Shown here: positions 32,714-41,630 of the stretch, in pieces
Layout of the letters: each line of letters begins with the position of its first letter
Numbering within the stretch: position 1 is the stretch's first letter
Notes under the pieces: model-generated
Seen by the model: only the letters and a program-made list of their open reading frames with translations
Database searches by the model: none
What the model was told of the DNA's origin: nothing
Assembly (NCBI GenBank): GCA_035292685.1
Contig: DATDPP010000040.1
Coordinates: forward strand, 62,001 to 126,000
From: JALYNX01 sp035292685
Lineage (GTDB): Bacteria; Actinomycetota; Acidimicrobiia; Spongiisociales; ZC4RG35
Reading direction: 5' to 3'
DNA length: 64,000 bases
Translations under genes and position numbers: made by a program

Positions 32714-34618
32714 ATGAACAAACACGTCTTCGCACGGACAACTACATGGATCGCCCTCGTCGTGGTTTTAGGGGCGGTCATCGCATTCCTCCTCGGTCTT
32801 TATGGACTAACCCGGTTCATGTCGAGAGGCGAGGTGATGGGTCGCGTCGAGGTGGCCTCGACTCCGATCGGGGGCCTCGACACCGAACAGGCCCTGACCG
32901 CTCTGGTGGCTGTCGAGGACGTCTACGTGTCGCGCCCCGCCATCTTCACAGTCGACGGTGAAGTAGTGAACGTGATCCCCCATGAAACGGGCCTCGAAAT
33001 CGACGATGAGGCAATAGTCGAAGATGCAATGGCAGTAGGGCGCCAGGGCAACGTGATCTCCCAGTTCGCCTGGTGGCTGGGCCATGTCTTCGCCACGGTC
33101 GAGGTGCCGGTATCGGGCTCGGTGGACGACGAATCAGTCGACGCCATCTTCGATATGTGGGATGCCGAGGTCATTGCCAGCCCGGCCAACCCGGGCGGAA
33201 TCGAGTTGGTCGACGAGGAGCTGGTGCCGGTGTACCCGGCGACCGGCAAGGCCGTCGAACGGCCAACTGCGGCCGTCATCGTCGAATCGTCGATGTTGGC
33301 CAGTGAGGCGCAGAACCTCATCATCCCGGTGGCCACCGTCGAGCCCGACCTCACGAACGCCGACGTCGACGCGGCATTGGCTGAAGCCGAGGAGTTGCTC
33401 TCGGACTCGATCGAACTCGCCCACAACGGCACTGAGGTCATCTTCACCCGGGCTCAACTCCACGAGGCGTTTCGCTCCGAGACCGCTGTCGAAGACACCA
33501 CACATATCGACAACTTCTTTGATCCGGCGGTGGTCGACGAGCTCCTGGAACCGGTTCGGGCCGACTTCGAGGCAGAGCCGGTGAACGCCGAATTCGAGAT
33601 CTCGGGTAACGAGATCAGCATCGTCCCCGGGGCAAACGGAACCGAAATCGACGCGGTGGAGACCGCCCGTCGTCTCGCCGTCGCCGGGCTCACCAGCCAG
33701 CGGACCGGCGAGCTGCCACTGGTCGAGGGCGCCGAGCCCGACGTCACCACGGAATACCTGGACAGTCTCGGCATCGAGCACCTGGTCTCGCAGTTCACCA
33801 CGTATCACGACTGCTGCCAGCCAAGGGTGACCAACATCCACACCATGGCGGACACCGTCGACGGGACGATCGTGCTTTCTGGAGATACCTTCAGCCTCAA
33901 CGACACGGTCGGGCAGCGAACGCTCGAGGATGGATACGTCCTGGCACCGGGGATCCTCGGTGGAGTGCTGGAGGAGTCCCTCGGTGGAGGCGTCAGCCAA
34001 TTCACGACCACGCTCTACAACGCGGTGTTTTGGGGGGGATACGAGGACGTGGAGCACAGACCACACTCCTACTACTTCTCCCGCTATCCGGAGGGCATCG
34101 AAGCCACCCTGAGCTGGACGAGCCCCGATCTCCGGTTCCGCAACAACGGGAGTGGCGCGCTGTTGATCGACACCAGGTACACCGACGGCTCGATCACGGT
34201 GCGGATCTTCGGGAACAACGATGGCCGGATCATGAAGGGTGAGCAGAGCGGGGGGGATACCTCGATCTGGACTGACGGCGAAGGAGGCCCCGATGCCCTC
34301 CACGTGAAAGGCGAAGTGTCCGAACGCTACGGCCTCACCGATCCCCCGCCACCCAAATACGTCGCCAACCCCGAGCTCGATGTGGACGAGCAGCATCAGA
34401 CCCAGATCGAGGGAGGCGGATGGAGTGTGACAGTCACCCGGGAGATCTGGCGTGGCGACGAATTGGTCGACTCCCAGGAGTGGGTGGTCAGGTACGCCCC
34501 CAAGTTCGCGGTCTTCGAGGTCCACCCCTGCAAGCTCCCGGAAACCGCGGTCGCCTGTCCCTCCACGACACTTCCCGCGAGCACCACGGTGCCGGCCACC
34601 CCGACGACGACTTACTAG
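32714..34618 (+). CDS. VanW family cell-wall-associated protein
   Basis: A 634-residue protein anchored by one membrane helix (about residues 12-32) with the bulk outside. Residues of about 60-300 form repeated alpha/beta modules of the putative peptidoglycan-binding type. The VanW domain follows: FTTYHDCCQPRVTNIHTMADTVDG, FSLNDTVGQRT, GGVSQFTTTLYNAVFWGG, and a C-terminal beta domain. The end is Thr/Pro-rich (STTLPASTTVPATP). VanW proteins accompany glycopeptide resistance in some bacteria, but most are general wall proteins of unknown activity. It stands alone and is convergent with pyk. Confidence 0.82.
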   Translation: MNKHVFARTTTWIALVVVLGAVIAFLLGLYGLTRFMSRGEVMGRVEVASTPIGGLDTEQALTALVAVEDVYVSRPAIFTVDGEVVNVIPHETGLEIDDEAIVEDAMAVGRQGNVISQFAWWLGHVFATVEVPVSGSVDDESVDAIFDMWDAEVIASPANPGGIELVDEELVPVYPATGKAVERPTAAVIVESSMLASEAQNLIIPVATVEPDLTNADVDAALAEAEELLSDSIELAHNGTEVIFTRAQLHEAFRSETAVEDTTHIDNFFDPAVVDELLEPVRADFEAEPVNAEFEISGNEISIVPGANGTEIDAVETARRLAVAGLTSQRTGELPLVEGAEPDVTTEYLDSLGIEHLVSQFTTYHDCCQPRVTNIHTMADTVDGTIVLSGDTFSLNDTVGQRTLEDGYVLAPGILGGVLEESLGGGVSQFTTTLYNAVFWGGYEDVEHRPHSYYFSRYPEGIEATLSWTSPDLRFRNNGSGALLIDTRYTDGSITVRIFGNNDGRIMKGEQSGGDTSIWTDGEGGPDALHVKGEVSERYGLTDPPPPKYVANPELDVDEQHQTQIEGGGWSVTVTREIWRGDELVDSQEWVVRYAPKFAVFEVHPCKLPETAVACPSTTLPASTTVPATPTTTY

Positions 34619-34630
34619 GCGTGCTCGCTA

Positions 34631-36064
34631 TCAGGAGCCGAAGCCACCGGGATGGTCGCCGATCACCTGGACTTTGAGCAGATTGGTCGAGGCCTGAAGA
34701 TTGGGAGGCACCCCGGCGACCATCACCACCGTGTCGCCCGATGCCGCCAATCCCTCGCTCTCGAGGATCGAGGAAGCTGCCGCCATCTCGTCGTCGGTGT
34801 AGTCGCACCGCTCGAACTCATGGGGAAAGACACCCCAAAAGAGCGCCATACGGCGCAATGTGGCCTCGTTCGGGCTGAAGGCGATCATTCGGCCCTCAGG
34901 CCGGTACTTGGAGATGAGCCGAGCGGTGTTGCCGGATTCGGTGAAGGCGACGATGGCCGTGGCTCCCAGGTTGACCGCCACCTCGGTGGCTGCCTGGGCG
35001 ACCGCGGAGGCAACTGTGTTCCCATCCCCGACGAAGGGGATCGGGTGGTGGCCCCGATCGGAGAGGGTGTCTTCCTCGACGACGCGGCAGATCTCGGCCA
35101 TGGCGGCAACGGCCTGTGCCGGATAGTCGCCAACGGCAGTCTCACCTGAGAGCATCACCGCGTCTGTCCCGGCGATGACAGCGGTGGCGACGTCGGTGAC
35201 CTCGGCCCGGGTAGGCCGGGGGCTCTTGGTCATCGACTCCAGCATCTCAGTGGCGGTTATGGAAATCCGGCCGGCGGCATTGGTGCGTCTGAGGATGTCG
35301 GCCTGGATCAACGGGATCCTCTCCAGCGGAAGCTGGACGCCGAGATCGCCCCTCGCCACCATCACCCCGAACGAAGGCTCAAGGATGTTGTCGAGATTCT
35401 CATAGGCCTGAGCCAGTTCGATCTTGGCGATCACCGGCACGCCTCCCGACAGCTCACTGACCCGTCTCACGTCGTCGCCGCTGCGCACAAAGGAGGCGGC
35501 AACGTAGTCGACCCCGAGCTCTCGGCCGAAGGCGAGGTCGACCTCGTCCTTGGGGGTGACGCTTTCCGTGGAGAGAACACTGTCGGGGAAGGCGACCCCT
35601 TTGTGGTCCGAGAGATCCCCGCCCGTGTGCACCTCGGCCACCAATCCACTATCGGAGAGCCCGATGACGTCGAGGTGGATGAGCCCATCGGCGAGCAGCA
35701 CGCGGTGACCGGGCAGAACGTCGGTGAGGAGCTGGTCGTAGCCGACAGGAATGACATCGCGCTCCCCGAGCTCGCTGCCCGCGACGAGATGGACCTGGTC
35801 GCCCTTCTTGAGGCGGATGGCGCCCGAGGGGAACTCGCCAACCCGCAGCTTCGGGCCCTGGACGTCCTGGAGAATGGCCACCACCCTCCCTGCCTCCCGG
35901 GCCGCCTGTCTCACCCATCCGGCGAGGGCCCGATGGAATTCATGATCGCCATGGGAGAAGTTGAGCCGGGCGACATCCATCCCGGCGTCGACAAGCGCAC
36001 GAATGCTCGGCTTGTCGGCCACTGCCGGTCCCAGGGTGGCGATGATCTTGGTATGCCGATGCAT
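34631..36064 (-). CDS. pyk: pyruvate kinase
   Basis: A 477-residue glycolytic enzyme that transfers phosphate from phosphoenolpyruvate to ADP. The N-terminus TKIIATLGPA, DVARLNFSHGDH (substrate and phosphate residues), VIAKIEL with the catalytic Lys, VARGDLGVQLPLERIP with metal ligands, and TATEMLESM are all present. The C-terminal allosteric domain is complete. It starts with ATG, 38 bases after gatB, and may be the last gene of the dapD-dapE-gatCAB unit. Length is normal. Confidence 0.95.
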   Translation of the reverse strand: MHRHTKIIATLGPAVADKPSIRALVDAGMDVARLNFSHGDHEFHRALAGWVRQAAREAGRVVAILQDVQGPKLRVGEFPSGAIRLKKGDQVHLVAGSELGERDVIPVGYDQLLTDVLPGHRVLLADGLIHLDVIGLSDSGLVAEVHTGGDLSDHKGVAFPDSVLSTESVTPKDEVDLAFGRELGVDYVAASFVRSGDDVRRVSELSGGVPVIAKIELAQAYENLDNILEPSFGVMVARGDLGVQLPLERIPLIQADILRRTNAAGRISITATEMLESMTKSPRPTRAEVTDVATAVIAGTDAVMLSGETAVGDYPAQAVAAMAEICRVVEEDTLSDRGHHPIPFVGDGNTVASAVAQAATEVAVNLGATAIVAFTESGNTARLISKYRPEGRMIAFSPNEATLRRMALFWGVFPHEFERCDYTDDEMAAASSILESEGLAASGDTVVMVAGVPPNLQASTNLLKVQVIGDHPGGFGS

Positions 36065-36102
36065 CTCGCGCGAAGCTAACCGATGTCGCGTCTTTCTCCT
36101 GG

Positions 36103-37551
36103 TCAGGCCAGAAGCTGCTCCCGGAGCAACTCGTCGACCATTCTGGGATCAGCCTTGCCCTGGGTTGCTCTCATCACCTGGCCCACCAGGAAGCCAACGA
36201 CTTTCTCGTCGCCTCCGCGATACCCCTCGACCGCCTTGGGGTTGGCCGCCAACACCTCGGCGACCAGAGTCTCCAAAGATGCCCGGTCACTGATCTGGAT
36301 CAAGTCCCTGGTCTCGGCAACCTCGGCAGGGCGCCCTTCCCCACTGAGCACACCATCGAGGACGTCTTTGGCGGCCGACGACGAGATCCTTCCCTCGCCA
36401 ACCATCCCGACCAGCTCGGCCAGGGCGGCGCCGTCGAGCTGGAGCTCGATTGGGTCCAGCTCGCGGCGGCGCAGCCAGGCGATCACGTCGCCAGTCACCC
36501 AATTCGCGGCAGCCTTCGGATCGGCTCCCACCGTCACCGCGTCCTCGTAGATGTGGCGCAACGCCGGGTCCGCTGCGGCAAGGACACCAGCCAGGGCATC
36601 ACCAAGCCCGTCCCTTCGATACCGCTCGCGCCGCGAGGCGGGCAGCTCGGGCAACGTCTCCTGAATCTGACGCACCCATTCGCGATCCAACACCATCGGC
36701 ACCAGGTCGGGCTCCACGAAATAGCGGTAGTCCGATGAGCCTTCCTTGGTCCTCATCGAATGGGTGACCCCGGCCTCCTCGTCCCAATGCCGGGTCTCCA
36801 TGACCACCTTGCCACCTGAGTCGACCAGCCCGATCTGACGCGCGATTTCGTGTTCCACCGCCCGCTCCAGGGAGCGAAACGAATTCATGTTCTTGACCTC
36901 GACCTTGGTGCCCAAATCCGTGCTGCCCTGGGGGCGGATCGAGACGTTGGCATCGAAGCGCATCGAGCCCTCTTCGAGACGGGCATCGGAGACACCGAGC
37001 TCGACAACCACCGAGCGCAGCTCCTGGGCGTAGGCCCTGGCCTCCTCGGCGCTCCGAATCTCAGGGCGGGAAACGATTTCGACCAGCGGCACCCCGGAGC
37101 GGTTGAAGTCGAGCAGGGTCGACTCGGCGGCATGGATCCGCCCCCCCGCCCCCACATGTGTCGATTTGCCGGTGTCCTCCTCCATGTGGGCGCGTTCGAT
37201 CCCCACCCGGTGGCTTGCCCCCTCGACCTCGACGTCGAGATAGCCCCCGGTGCAAACCGGGTTGTCGAACTGGGAGATCTGATAGTTCTTGGGAAGGTCG
37301 GCGTAGAAGTAGTTCTTTCGATGGAACACCGACCGCGGGGAGACCTCACAGTTCAGGGCGAGCCCGATCGCCATGATCGACTCGATCGCCGCCCGATTGG
37401 TCACGGGGAGGGCACCGGGAAGCCCGAGACAGGTCGGGCAGACATTGGTGTTGGGCTCGGCCCCGAACCCGACCGCACAACCACAGAACATCTTGGAGTC
37501 GGTGAGAAGCTCGACATGGACCTCGATCCCGATCACCGGCTCCCACCTCAC
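36103..37551 (-). CDS. gatB: Asp/Glu-tRNA amidotransferase subunit B
   Basis: A 482-residue subunit of GatCAB, which phosphorylates and amidates mischarged Glu-tRNA(Gln) and/or Asp-tRNA(Asn). The start EPVIGIEVHVELLTDSKMFCGC and the segment NTNVCPTCLGLPGALPV carry the zinc-type cysteines, and IERAHMEEDTGKS is the conserved kinase-like site. The C-terminal YqeY-like tail that binds tRNA is complete. The GTG start overlaps the gatA stop (GTGA). I see no glnS-type gene in the window, in keeping with use of the indirect route. Confidence 0.96.
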   Translation of the reverse strand: MRWEPVIGIEVHVELLTDSKMFCGCAVGFGAEPNTNVCPTCLGLPGALPVTNRAAIESIMAIGLALNCEVSPRSVFHRKNYFYADLPKNYQISQFDNPVCTGGYLDVEVEGASHRVGIERAHMEEDTGKSTHVGAGGRIHAAESTLLDFNRSGVPLVEIVSRPEIRSAEEARAYAQELRSVVVELGVSDARLEEGSMRFDANVSIRPQGSTDLGTKVEVKNMNSFRSLERAVEHEIARQIGLVDSGGKVVMETRHWDEEAGVTHSMRTKEGSSDYRYFVEPDLVPMVLDREWVRQIQETLPELPASRRERYRRDGLGDALAGVLAAADPALRHIYEDAVTVGADPKAAANWVTGDVIAWLRRRELDPIELQLDGAALAELVGMVGEGRISSSAAKDVLDGVLSGEGRPAEVAETRDLIQISDRASLETLVAEVLAANPKAVEGYRGGDEKVVGFLVGQVMRATQGKADPRMVDELLREQLLA

Positions 37552-39014
37552 GAGGCAACCTCTTGCAGGGTGGGTGCCAGCTCGAATCCGGCAAATCGCT
37601 CCACCTCGGCAGCCACCTGGTACATGACCTCTTCCCCGAGCGGGGGCGCCATCACCTGGAATCCGATCGGGAGTCCCTGGCTGTCGAGCCCCACGGGAAC
37701 CGAGATCGCCGGATGCCCGGCCAGGTTGGAAGGGATGGTGCAGATGTCGGACAGATACATGGCAAGTGGATTGGCGGTGCGCTCCCCCGCGGCGAAGGCC
37801 ACGGTCGGGCTCGTTGGTGAGACCAGCACGTCGACCTGCTGGTAGGCCCGCGTGAAGTCTTCCTGAATCGCGGCCCGCACCCTTTGTGCCTGGCCGTAGA
37901 AGGCTTCGTAGTAGCCGGCGGACAGGGCATACGTGCCGAGGAGGATACGTCTCGTGACTTCAGGCCCGAATCCCTCCGCTCGGGTTCGTGACATCAGGCC
38001 CTCGGTGGTCGACCCTTGCCCCCGGTGCCCGTACCGAATCCCGTCGAATCGAGCCAGATTGGCCGAACATTCGGCGGGCGCGATCAGATAATAGGCGGAC
38101 AGGGCTATCTCGAAGGACGGCAATGACACCTCGACGACCTCGACCCCGGCACCCTCGAGCCGGGAGACCATCTCACCCATAGCCGACTCCACTGCAGGCT
38201 CGTATCCCTCCCCTGACAGCTCCTTCACAACCCCGACCCGCAGACCGGCCACGCCCCGGTCCAGTCCCGCTTTGGGATCTGGGTAGTCACCCGAGTACGA
38301 CGTGGCATCGAGCGGGTCATGACCCCAGATGACCTCGAGGGTGAGCGCCGAGTCCTCGACGGTTCGGGTCAGGGGCCCGATCTGGTCCAGTGAGGAAGCG
38401 AATGCGATCAGGCCATATCTACTGACGGTCCCATAAGTGGGCTTCATCCCCACGACGCCGCACAGGGCGGCCGGCTGGCGAATCGAGCCACCGGTGTCGG
38501 AGCCCAGGGCTGCGACGGAGGACCCGACCGCGACCGCTGCTGCCGACCCGCCCGAGGAGCCACCGGGCACGCGGGTTATGTCCCAGGGGTTGAAGGTGGG
38601 GCCATATGCCGAGTTCTCGGTGGATGAGCCCATGGCGAACTCGTCGAGATTGGTCTTGCCCACCACGACCGCACCCCCTTCACCCAGCCTGGAGACGACC
38701 GTTGCGTCATATGGAGGGCGATATCCGGCGAGGATCTGGGAGGCGGCGGTGGTCTCCACCCCGCGGGTGCACATGTTGTCTTTGAGAGCGATCGGGATGC
38801 CGTGCAACGGTCCGCGATCGATCCCGTCTGCAAGGTCGGCATCGGCCCGGGCGGCCGTCTCGAGGGCCCGCTCCCGGTCAATCGTCAGAAAGGCGTGGAT
38901 CTGCGCCTCGCAGTTTGCTGCGCGCTGCAGGGCACCTTCCAGAAGCCGGACTGCGGTGGTCTCGCCATCCCGGAGCCAGCGCCCCGCTTCGACCACACTG
39001 GGCATCGGGCTCAT
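37548..39014 (-). CDS. gatA: Asp/Glu-tRNA amidotransferase subunit A
   Basis: A 488-residue amidase-signature enzyme that releases ammonia from glutamine for GatB. The catalytic Lys is in GIPIALKDN near residue 78, and the Gly/Ser-rich motif with the cis-Ser and nucleophile Ser is GGSSGGSAAAVA and SDTGGSIRQPA (about residues 151-180). It is complete. It starts with ATG overlapping the gatC stop and ends overlapping the gatB start, so the three subunits are translationally coupled in the order C, A, B. Confidence 0.96.
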   Translation of the reverse strand: MSPMPSVVEAGRWLRDGETTAVRLLEGALQRAANCEAQIHAFLTIDRERALETAARADADLADGIDRGPLHGIPIALKDNMCTRGVETTAASQILAGYRPPYDATVVSRLGEGGAVVVGKTNLDEFAMGSSTENSAYGPTFNPWDITRVPGGSSGGSAAAVAVGSSVAALGSDTGGSIRQPAALCGVVGMKPTYGTVSRYGLIAFASSLDQIGPLTRTVEDSALTLEVIWGHDPLDATSYSGDYPDPKAGLDRGVAGLRVGVVKELSGEGYEPAVESAMGEMVSRLEGAGVEVVEVSLPSFEIALSAYYLIAPAECSANLARFDGIRYGHRGQGSTTEGLMSRTRAEGFGPEVTRRILLGTYALSAGYYEAFYGQAQRVRAAIQEDFTRAYQQVDVLVSPTSPTVAFAAGERTANPLAMYLSDICTIPSNLAGHPAISVPVGLDSQGLPIGFQVMAPPLGEEVMYQVAAEVERFAGFELAPTLQEVAS

Positions 39015-39301
39015 TCGCCCTCCATTGCCGGGGGAACCACGAAGTACCCCTCAGCCGTCTCGGGTGCCGCAGCCAGGACCTCGTCGCGGTCCAAAGAGGG
39101 TAGGACCACGTCGTCACGAAAACTGTTGAACAGACCAAGCGGATGGGCGTTTTCGGCATGCGGCTCGGCATCGAGAGACTGAACCCGGGCCGCGTGCTCG
39201 AGGATCAGCCCGAGCTGGTCCTTGTAGCCCTCGAGCTCCTCGGCGCTGAGATCGAGCCGCGCCAGGCGCGCAACGTGTTCGATGTCGATTTCGACGGGCA
39301 T
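39011..39301 (-). CDS. gatC: Asp/Glu-tRNA amidotransferase subunit C
   Basis: A 96-residue small subunit that wraps around GatA and stabilises the GatCAB complex. IEHVARLARLDLSAEELEGYKDQLGLILEH at the N-terminus is the classic GatC pattern, and the C-terminus ends DEVLAAAPETAEGYFVVPP. It starts with ATG, 22 bases after dapE, and its stop overlaps the gatA start. Confidence 0.94.
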   Translation of the reverse strand: MPVEIDIEHVARLARLDLSAEELEGYKDQLGLILEHAARVQSLDAEPHAENAHPLGLFNSFRDDVVLPSLDRDEVLAAAPETAEGYFVVPPAMEGE

Positions 39302-39323
39302 GGTGCGGGAGTTTAGGAAGCAG

Positions 39324-40346
39324 TCACTCGAGCACTGCCGACAACGAATCGAAGGCCCAGGTCAGATCCTCGATCCGGACCGACTCCCCGGGTTTGTGGG
39401 CGAGGGTCGGCTCGCCGGGTCCGAAGTTGATGGAGGGAATCCCGGCCTCGGACAGCTGGGCGACGTCGGTCCACCCCTGCTTGCCTGAGATCGGGGCCGC
39501 CGCAACCTCGGCCAATCTCTGGAATAGCGGATGCTCGACGGCCACCGCCCCAGCCGGGGCCGAGTCGGTGACGAGAAAGCGGTCACCTGCCGAGCACACC
39601 TCCCCCATCCGTTCGATGGCCTCGTCCCGGGAACGGTCCGGGGCAAATCGATAGTTGACGTTGAGCCGGAACTCCGCAGGGATGATGTTCTTGGCCACAC
39701 CGCCGCTGGCGGTCGTCACCGAGATCACCTCCCTGAACTCGAGACCGCCCACCACGTGGAGCTCGGGCTCCAAAGCGCGCATTCGGGTCAGGAACTCCCC
39801 AGCTTTGGTTATGGCGTTGTCACCCAGCCACGGCCGGGCTGAATGGGCAGCCTCGCCCTCGAATGTCACCTCGGCGTTGATCACACCCTGACAACCGGCC
39901 TCGATCCCCCGGTCGGTCGGCTCCAGCACGACCGCAGCCGACGCGGTCCGCACCCAGGGAGCAGCCTGGAGGACCATCCCCAGCTGATTCCCGGCGAGTG
40001 GGCCCTCCTCCCCGGCGTAGAAGACGCCAACGACCCGATCCGGGCCGAGTGACTCGACAAGATGGATCATCACCGCCAACCCGCTCTTCATGTCGGTGGC
40101 GCCGAGACCGTGGACCCTGTCCCCCTCGACCGTCGACCCGATGTGACCTTGAAGGGGGACGGTGTCGAGATGGCCCACCAGGAGGACCGCCTGGTCCCGG
40201 GGTTGGCCGACAACCAGGGAGTCGGCAACAACCTGTGATGGCATTCCTTCGAGACGTTGTGCAATGGCGTCGCGCAGCCGGGTCTCGTCGCCGGTCACGG
40301 ACGGGATGTCGACGAGCCAACAGAGGGTCTCGACGAGGTCGGTCAC
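39324..40346 (-). CDS. dapE: succinyl-diaminopimelate desuccinylase
   Basis: A 340-residue M20-type metallopeptidase of the lysine/diaminopimelate pathway, which removes succinate from N-succinyl-LL-DAP. Metal ligands appear in LVGHLDTVP, LGATDMKSG, YAGEEGP and VLEPTD, and GWTDVAQLSEAGIPSINFGPGEP completes the site. The GTG at 40346 was chosen because it overlaps the dapD stop (GTGA); the longer upstream frame runs through dapD. The adjacent succinyltransferase supports the DapE assignment over other M20 members. Confidence 0.9.
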   Translation of the reverse strand: MTDLVETLCWLVDIPSVTGDETRLRDAIAQRLEGMPSQVVADSLVVGQPRDQAVLLVGHLDTVPLQGHIGSTVEGDRVHGLGATDMKSGLAVMIHLVESLGPDRVVGVFYAGEEGPLAGNQLGMVLQAAPWVRTASAAVVLEPTDRGIEAGCQGVINAEVTFEGEAAHSARPWLGDNAITKAGEFLTRMRALEPELHVVGGLEFREVISVTTASGGVAKNIIPAEFRLNVNYRFAPDRSRDEAIERMGEVCSAGDRFLVTDSAPAGAVAVEHPLFQRLAEVAAAPISGKQGWTDVAQLSEAGIPSINFGPGEPTLAHKPGESVRIEDLTWAFDSLSAVLE

Positions 40347-41149
40347 AGCTGGACGCCGAGATCCCGAAGGTCTTCGTTGAGGGCGGTCTTCTGGTCGGTG
40401 GCCTCGGTTCTCCGTCCGATGATCAGGGCGCATATCAGGTCATAGGTGCCACTGGGAAACTCCTTGGGGCGGGTTCCGGGCACCACCACCGAGCCGGCGG
40501 GGACCCTCCCCCTGTGCTCCACCGGCTCCGGCCCGGTCACATCGATGATGGGTGTCGATCCGGTGAGCACCGTGTTGGCGCCGAGAACGGCGCCTTCTTC
40601 AACGATCACACCCTCGACGACGATCGACCGACTCCCGATGAATGCCCCGTCTTCGATGATGACCGGGCGTGCGCTTGGAGGTTCGAGCACGCCACCGATT
40701 CCCACGCCGCCCGAGAGGTGGACTCCCTTGCCGATCTGGGCACAGGAGCCGACGGTGGCCCAGGTATCGACCATCGTGCCGGCGCCGACATAGGCGCCGA
40801 TGTTCACGTAACCCGGCATCACGATGACACCGGGCTCGCAAAAAGCGCCGTAGCGGACGGTCCCGGGCGGCACCACCCGCACACCTTGTGCCGCCAGCCC
40901 TTTCTTGAGGGGGATCTTGTCGTAATACTCGTAGCCGCCTACCTCGACCGTCTCCATCTCCCGAAGCCGGAAGTAGAGGAGGATCGCCTCCTTCAGCCAC
41001 TCGTTGACCACCCACCCCGCCTCGGTCTTCTCGGCGACACGGGCCTCGCCCCGGTCGAGGGAGAGAATGGCCCCTTCCACAGCCTCGCGGGCGGTCTCGA
41101 TTTCGACGGCGCCGGCGAAGGCCGACCTGATCAATTCTTGGTCCGACAA
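40343..41149 (-). CDS. dapD: tetrahydrodipicolinate N-succinyltransferase
   Basis: A 268-residue left-handed beta-helix acyltransferase that uses succinyl-CoA in diaminopimelate synthesis. Hexapeptide repeats run through VNIGAYVGAGTMVDTWATVGSCAQIGKGVHLSGGVGIGG, the hallmark of DapD, followed by EPPSARPVIIEDGAFIG. This is the type common in proteobacteria rather than the mycobacterial DapD type (inference from the repeat motif). It starts with TTG at 41149, the first possible start codon, so a slightly different start cannot be excluded. It leads a unit with dapE and gatCAB. Confidence 0.9.
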   Translation of the reverse strand: MSDQELIRSAFAGAVEIETAREAVEGAILSLDRGEARVAEKTEAGWVVNEWLKEAILLYFRLREMETVEVGGYEYYDKIPLKKGLAAQGVRVVPPGTVRYGAFCEPGVIVMPGYVNIGAYVGAGTMVDTWATVGSCAQIGKGVHLSGGVGIGGVLEPPSARPVIIEDGAFIGSRSIVVEGVIVEEGAVLGANTVLTGSTPIIDVTGPEPVEHRGRVPAGSVVVPGTRPKEFPSGTYDLICALIIGRRTEATDQKTALNEDLRDLGVQL

Positions 41150-41215
41150 ACCTCGATCACCTCACAACGGTGTCCCGACGGCAGGGTAACTGCGCACAGC
41201 TACGGTGCCCGTGGC

Positions 41216-41605
41216 ATGTCCTATCGTCTCATCTACCTTGGGCTGGGGTTGGTGGCGGTCGCCGCCATCGCCTTCGGCATCGTTTTCGCCACCGAGGGCG
41301 AGGAGATCGTGCTCCCGGGGCCGATCGAATCGGTCTCCCCGGAGCCGGGGAGCCTGGTGCCACGGCAGGCTTCGATCGAGGTCGACCTCGAAGTCGGCTA
41401 CACCGCAGACATCTACGTGGACGGATGGCTGATGTCCGACACCACGTTTGTCGAGGGAACCGGGGTCTATCGATGGGCGCCGAGCCCGAGCAACCCGACA
41501 ATCAACGAATGGACTCCCGGGGAGCACACGATCCGGGTGGTCTATGACACGGTCAACGGCCTCCCCGACCCCGGTGAATTCTCCTGGTCGTTCCGGGTGG
41601 GATGA
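41216..41605 (+). CDS. membrane-anchored protein of unknown function with Ig-like fold
   Basis: A 129-residue protein with an N-terminal signal anchor (YLGLGLVAVAAIAFGIVFA, about residues 6-24) and an external domain of about 95 residues. IESVSPEPGSLVPRQASIEVDL, ADIYVDGWLM and HTIRVVYDTVNG look like the strands of a bacterial Ig-like or fibronectin-like fold, but I do not recognise a family. The ATG at 41216 begins the membrane segment. It stands alone on the plus strand between dapD (divergent) and ligA (convergent, 25 bases away). Confidence 0.65.
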   Translation: MSYRLIYLGLGLVAVAAIAFGIVFATEGEEIVLPGPIESVSPEPGSLVPRQASIEVDLEVGYTADIYVDGWLMSDTTFVEGTGVYRWAPSPSNPTINEWTPGEHTIRVVYDTVNGLPDPGEFSWSFRVG

Positions 41606-41630
41606 GCCAGGCCTGAGCGCCGGCAGAACC

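Noticed and set aside
39998..41215. Plus-strand extension of the small Ig-like protein gene by about 400 codons
   Set aside because: The extension is antisense to dapE and dapD and has no domain; the signal anchor begins at the ATG at 41216.
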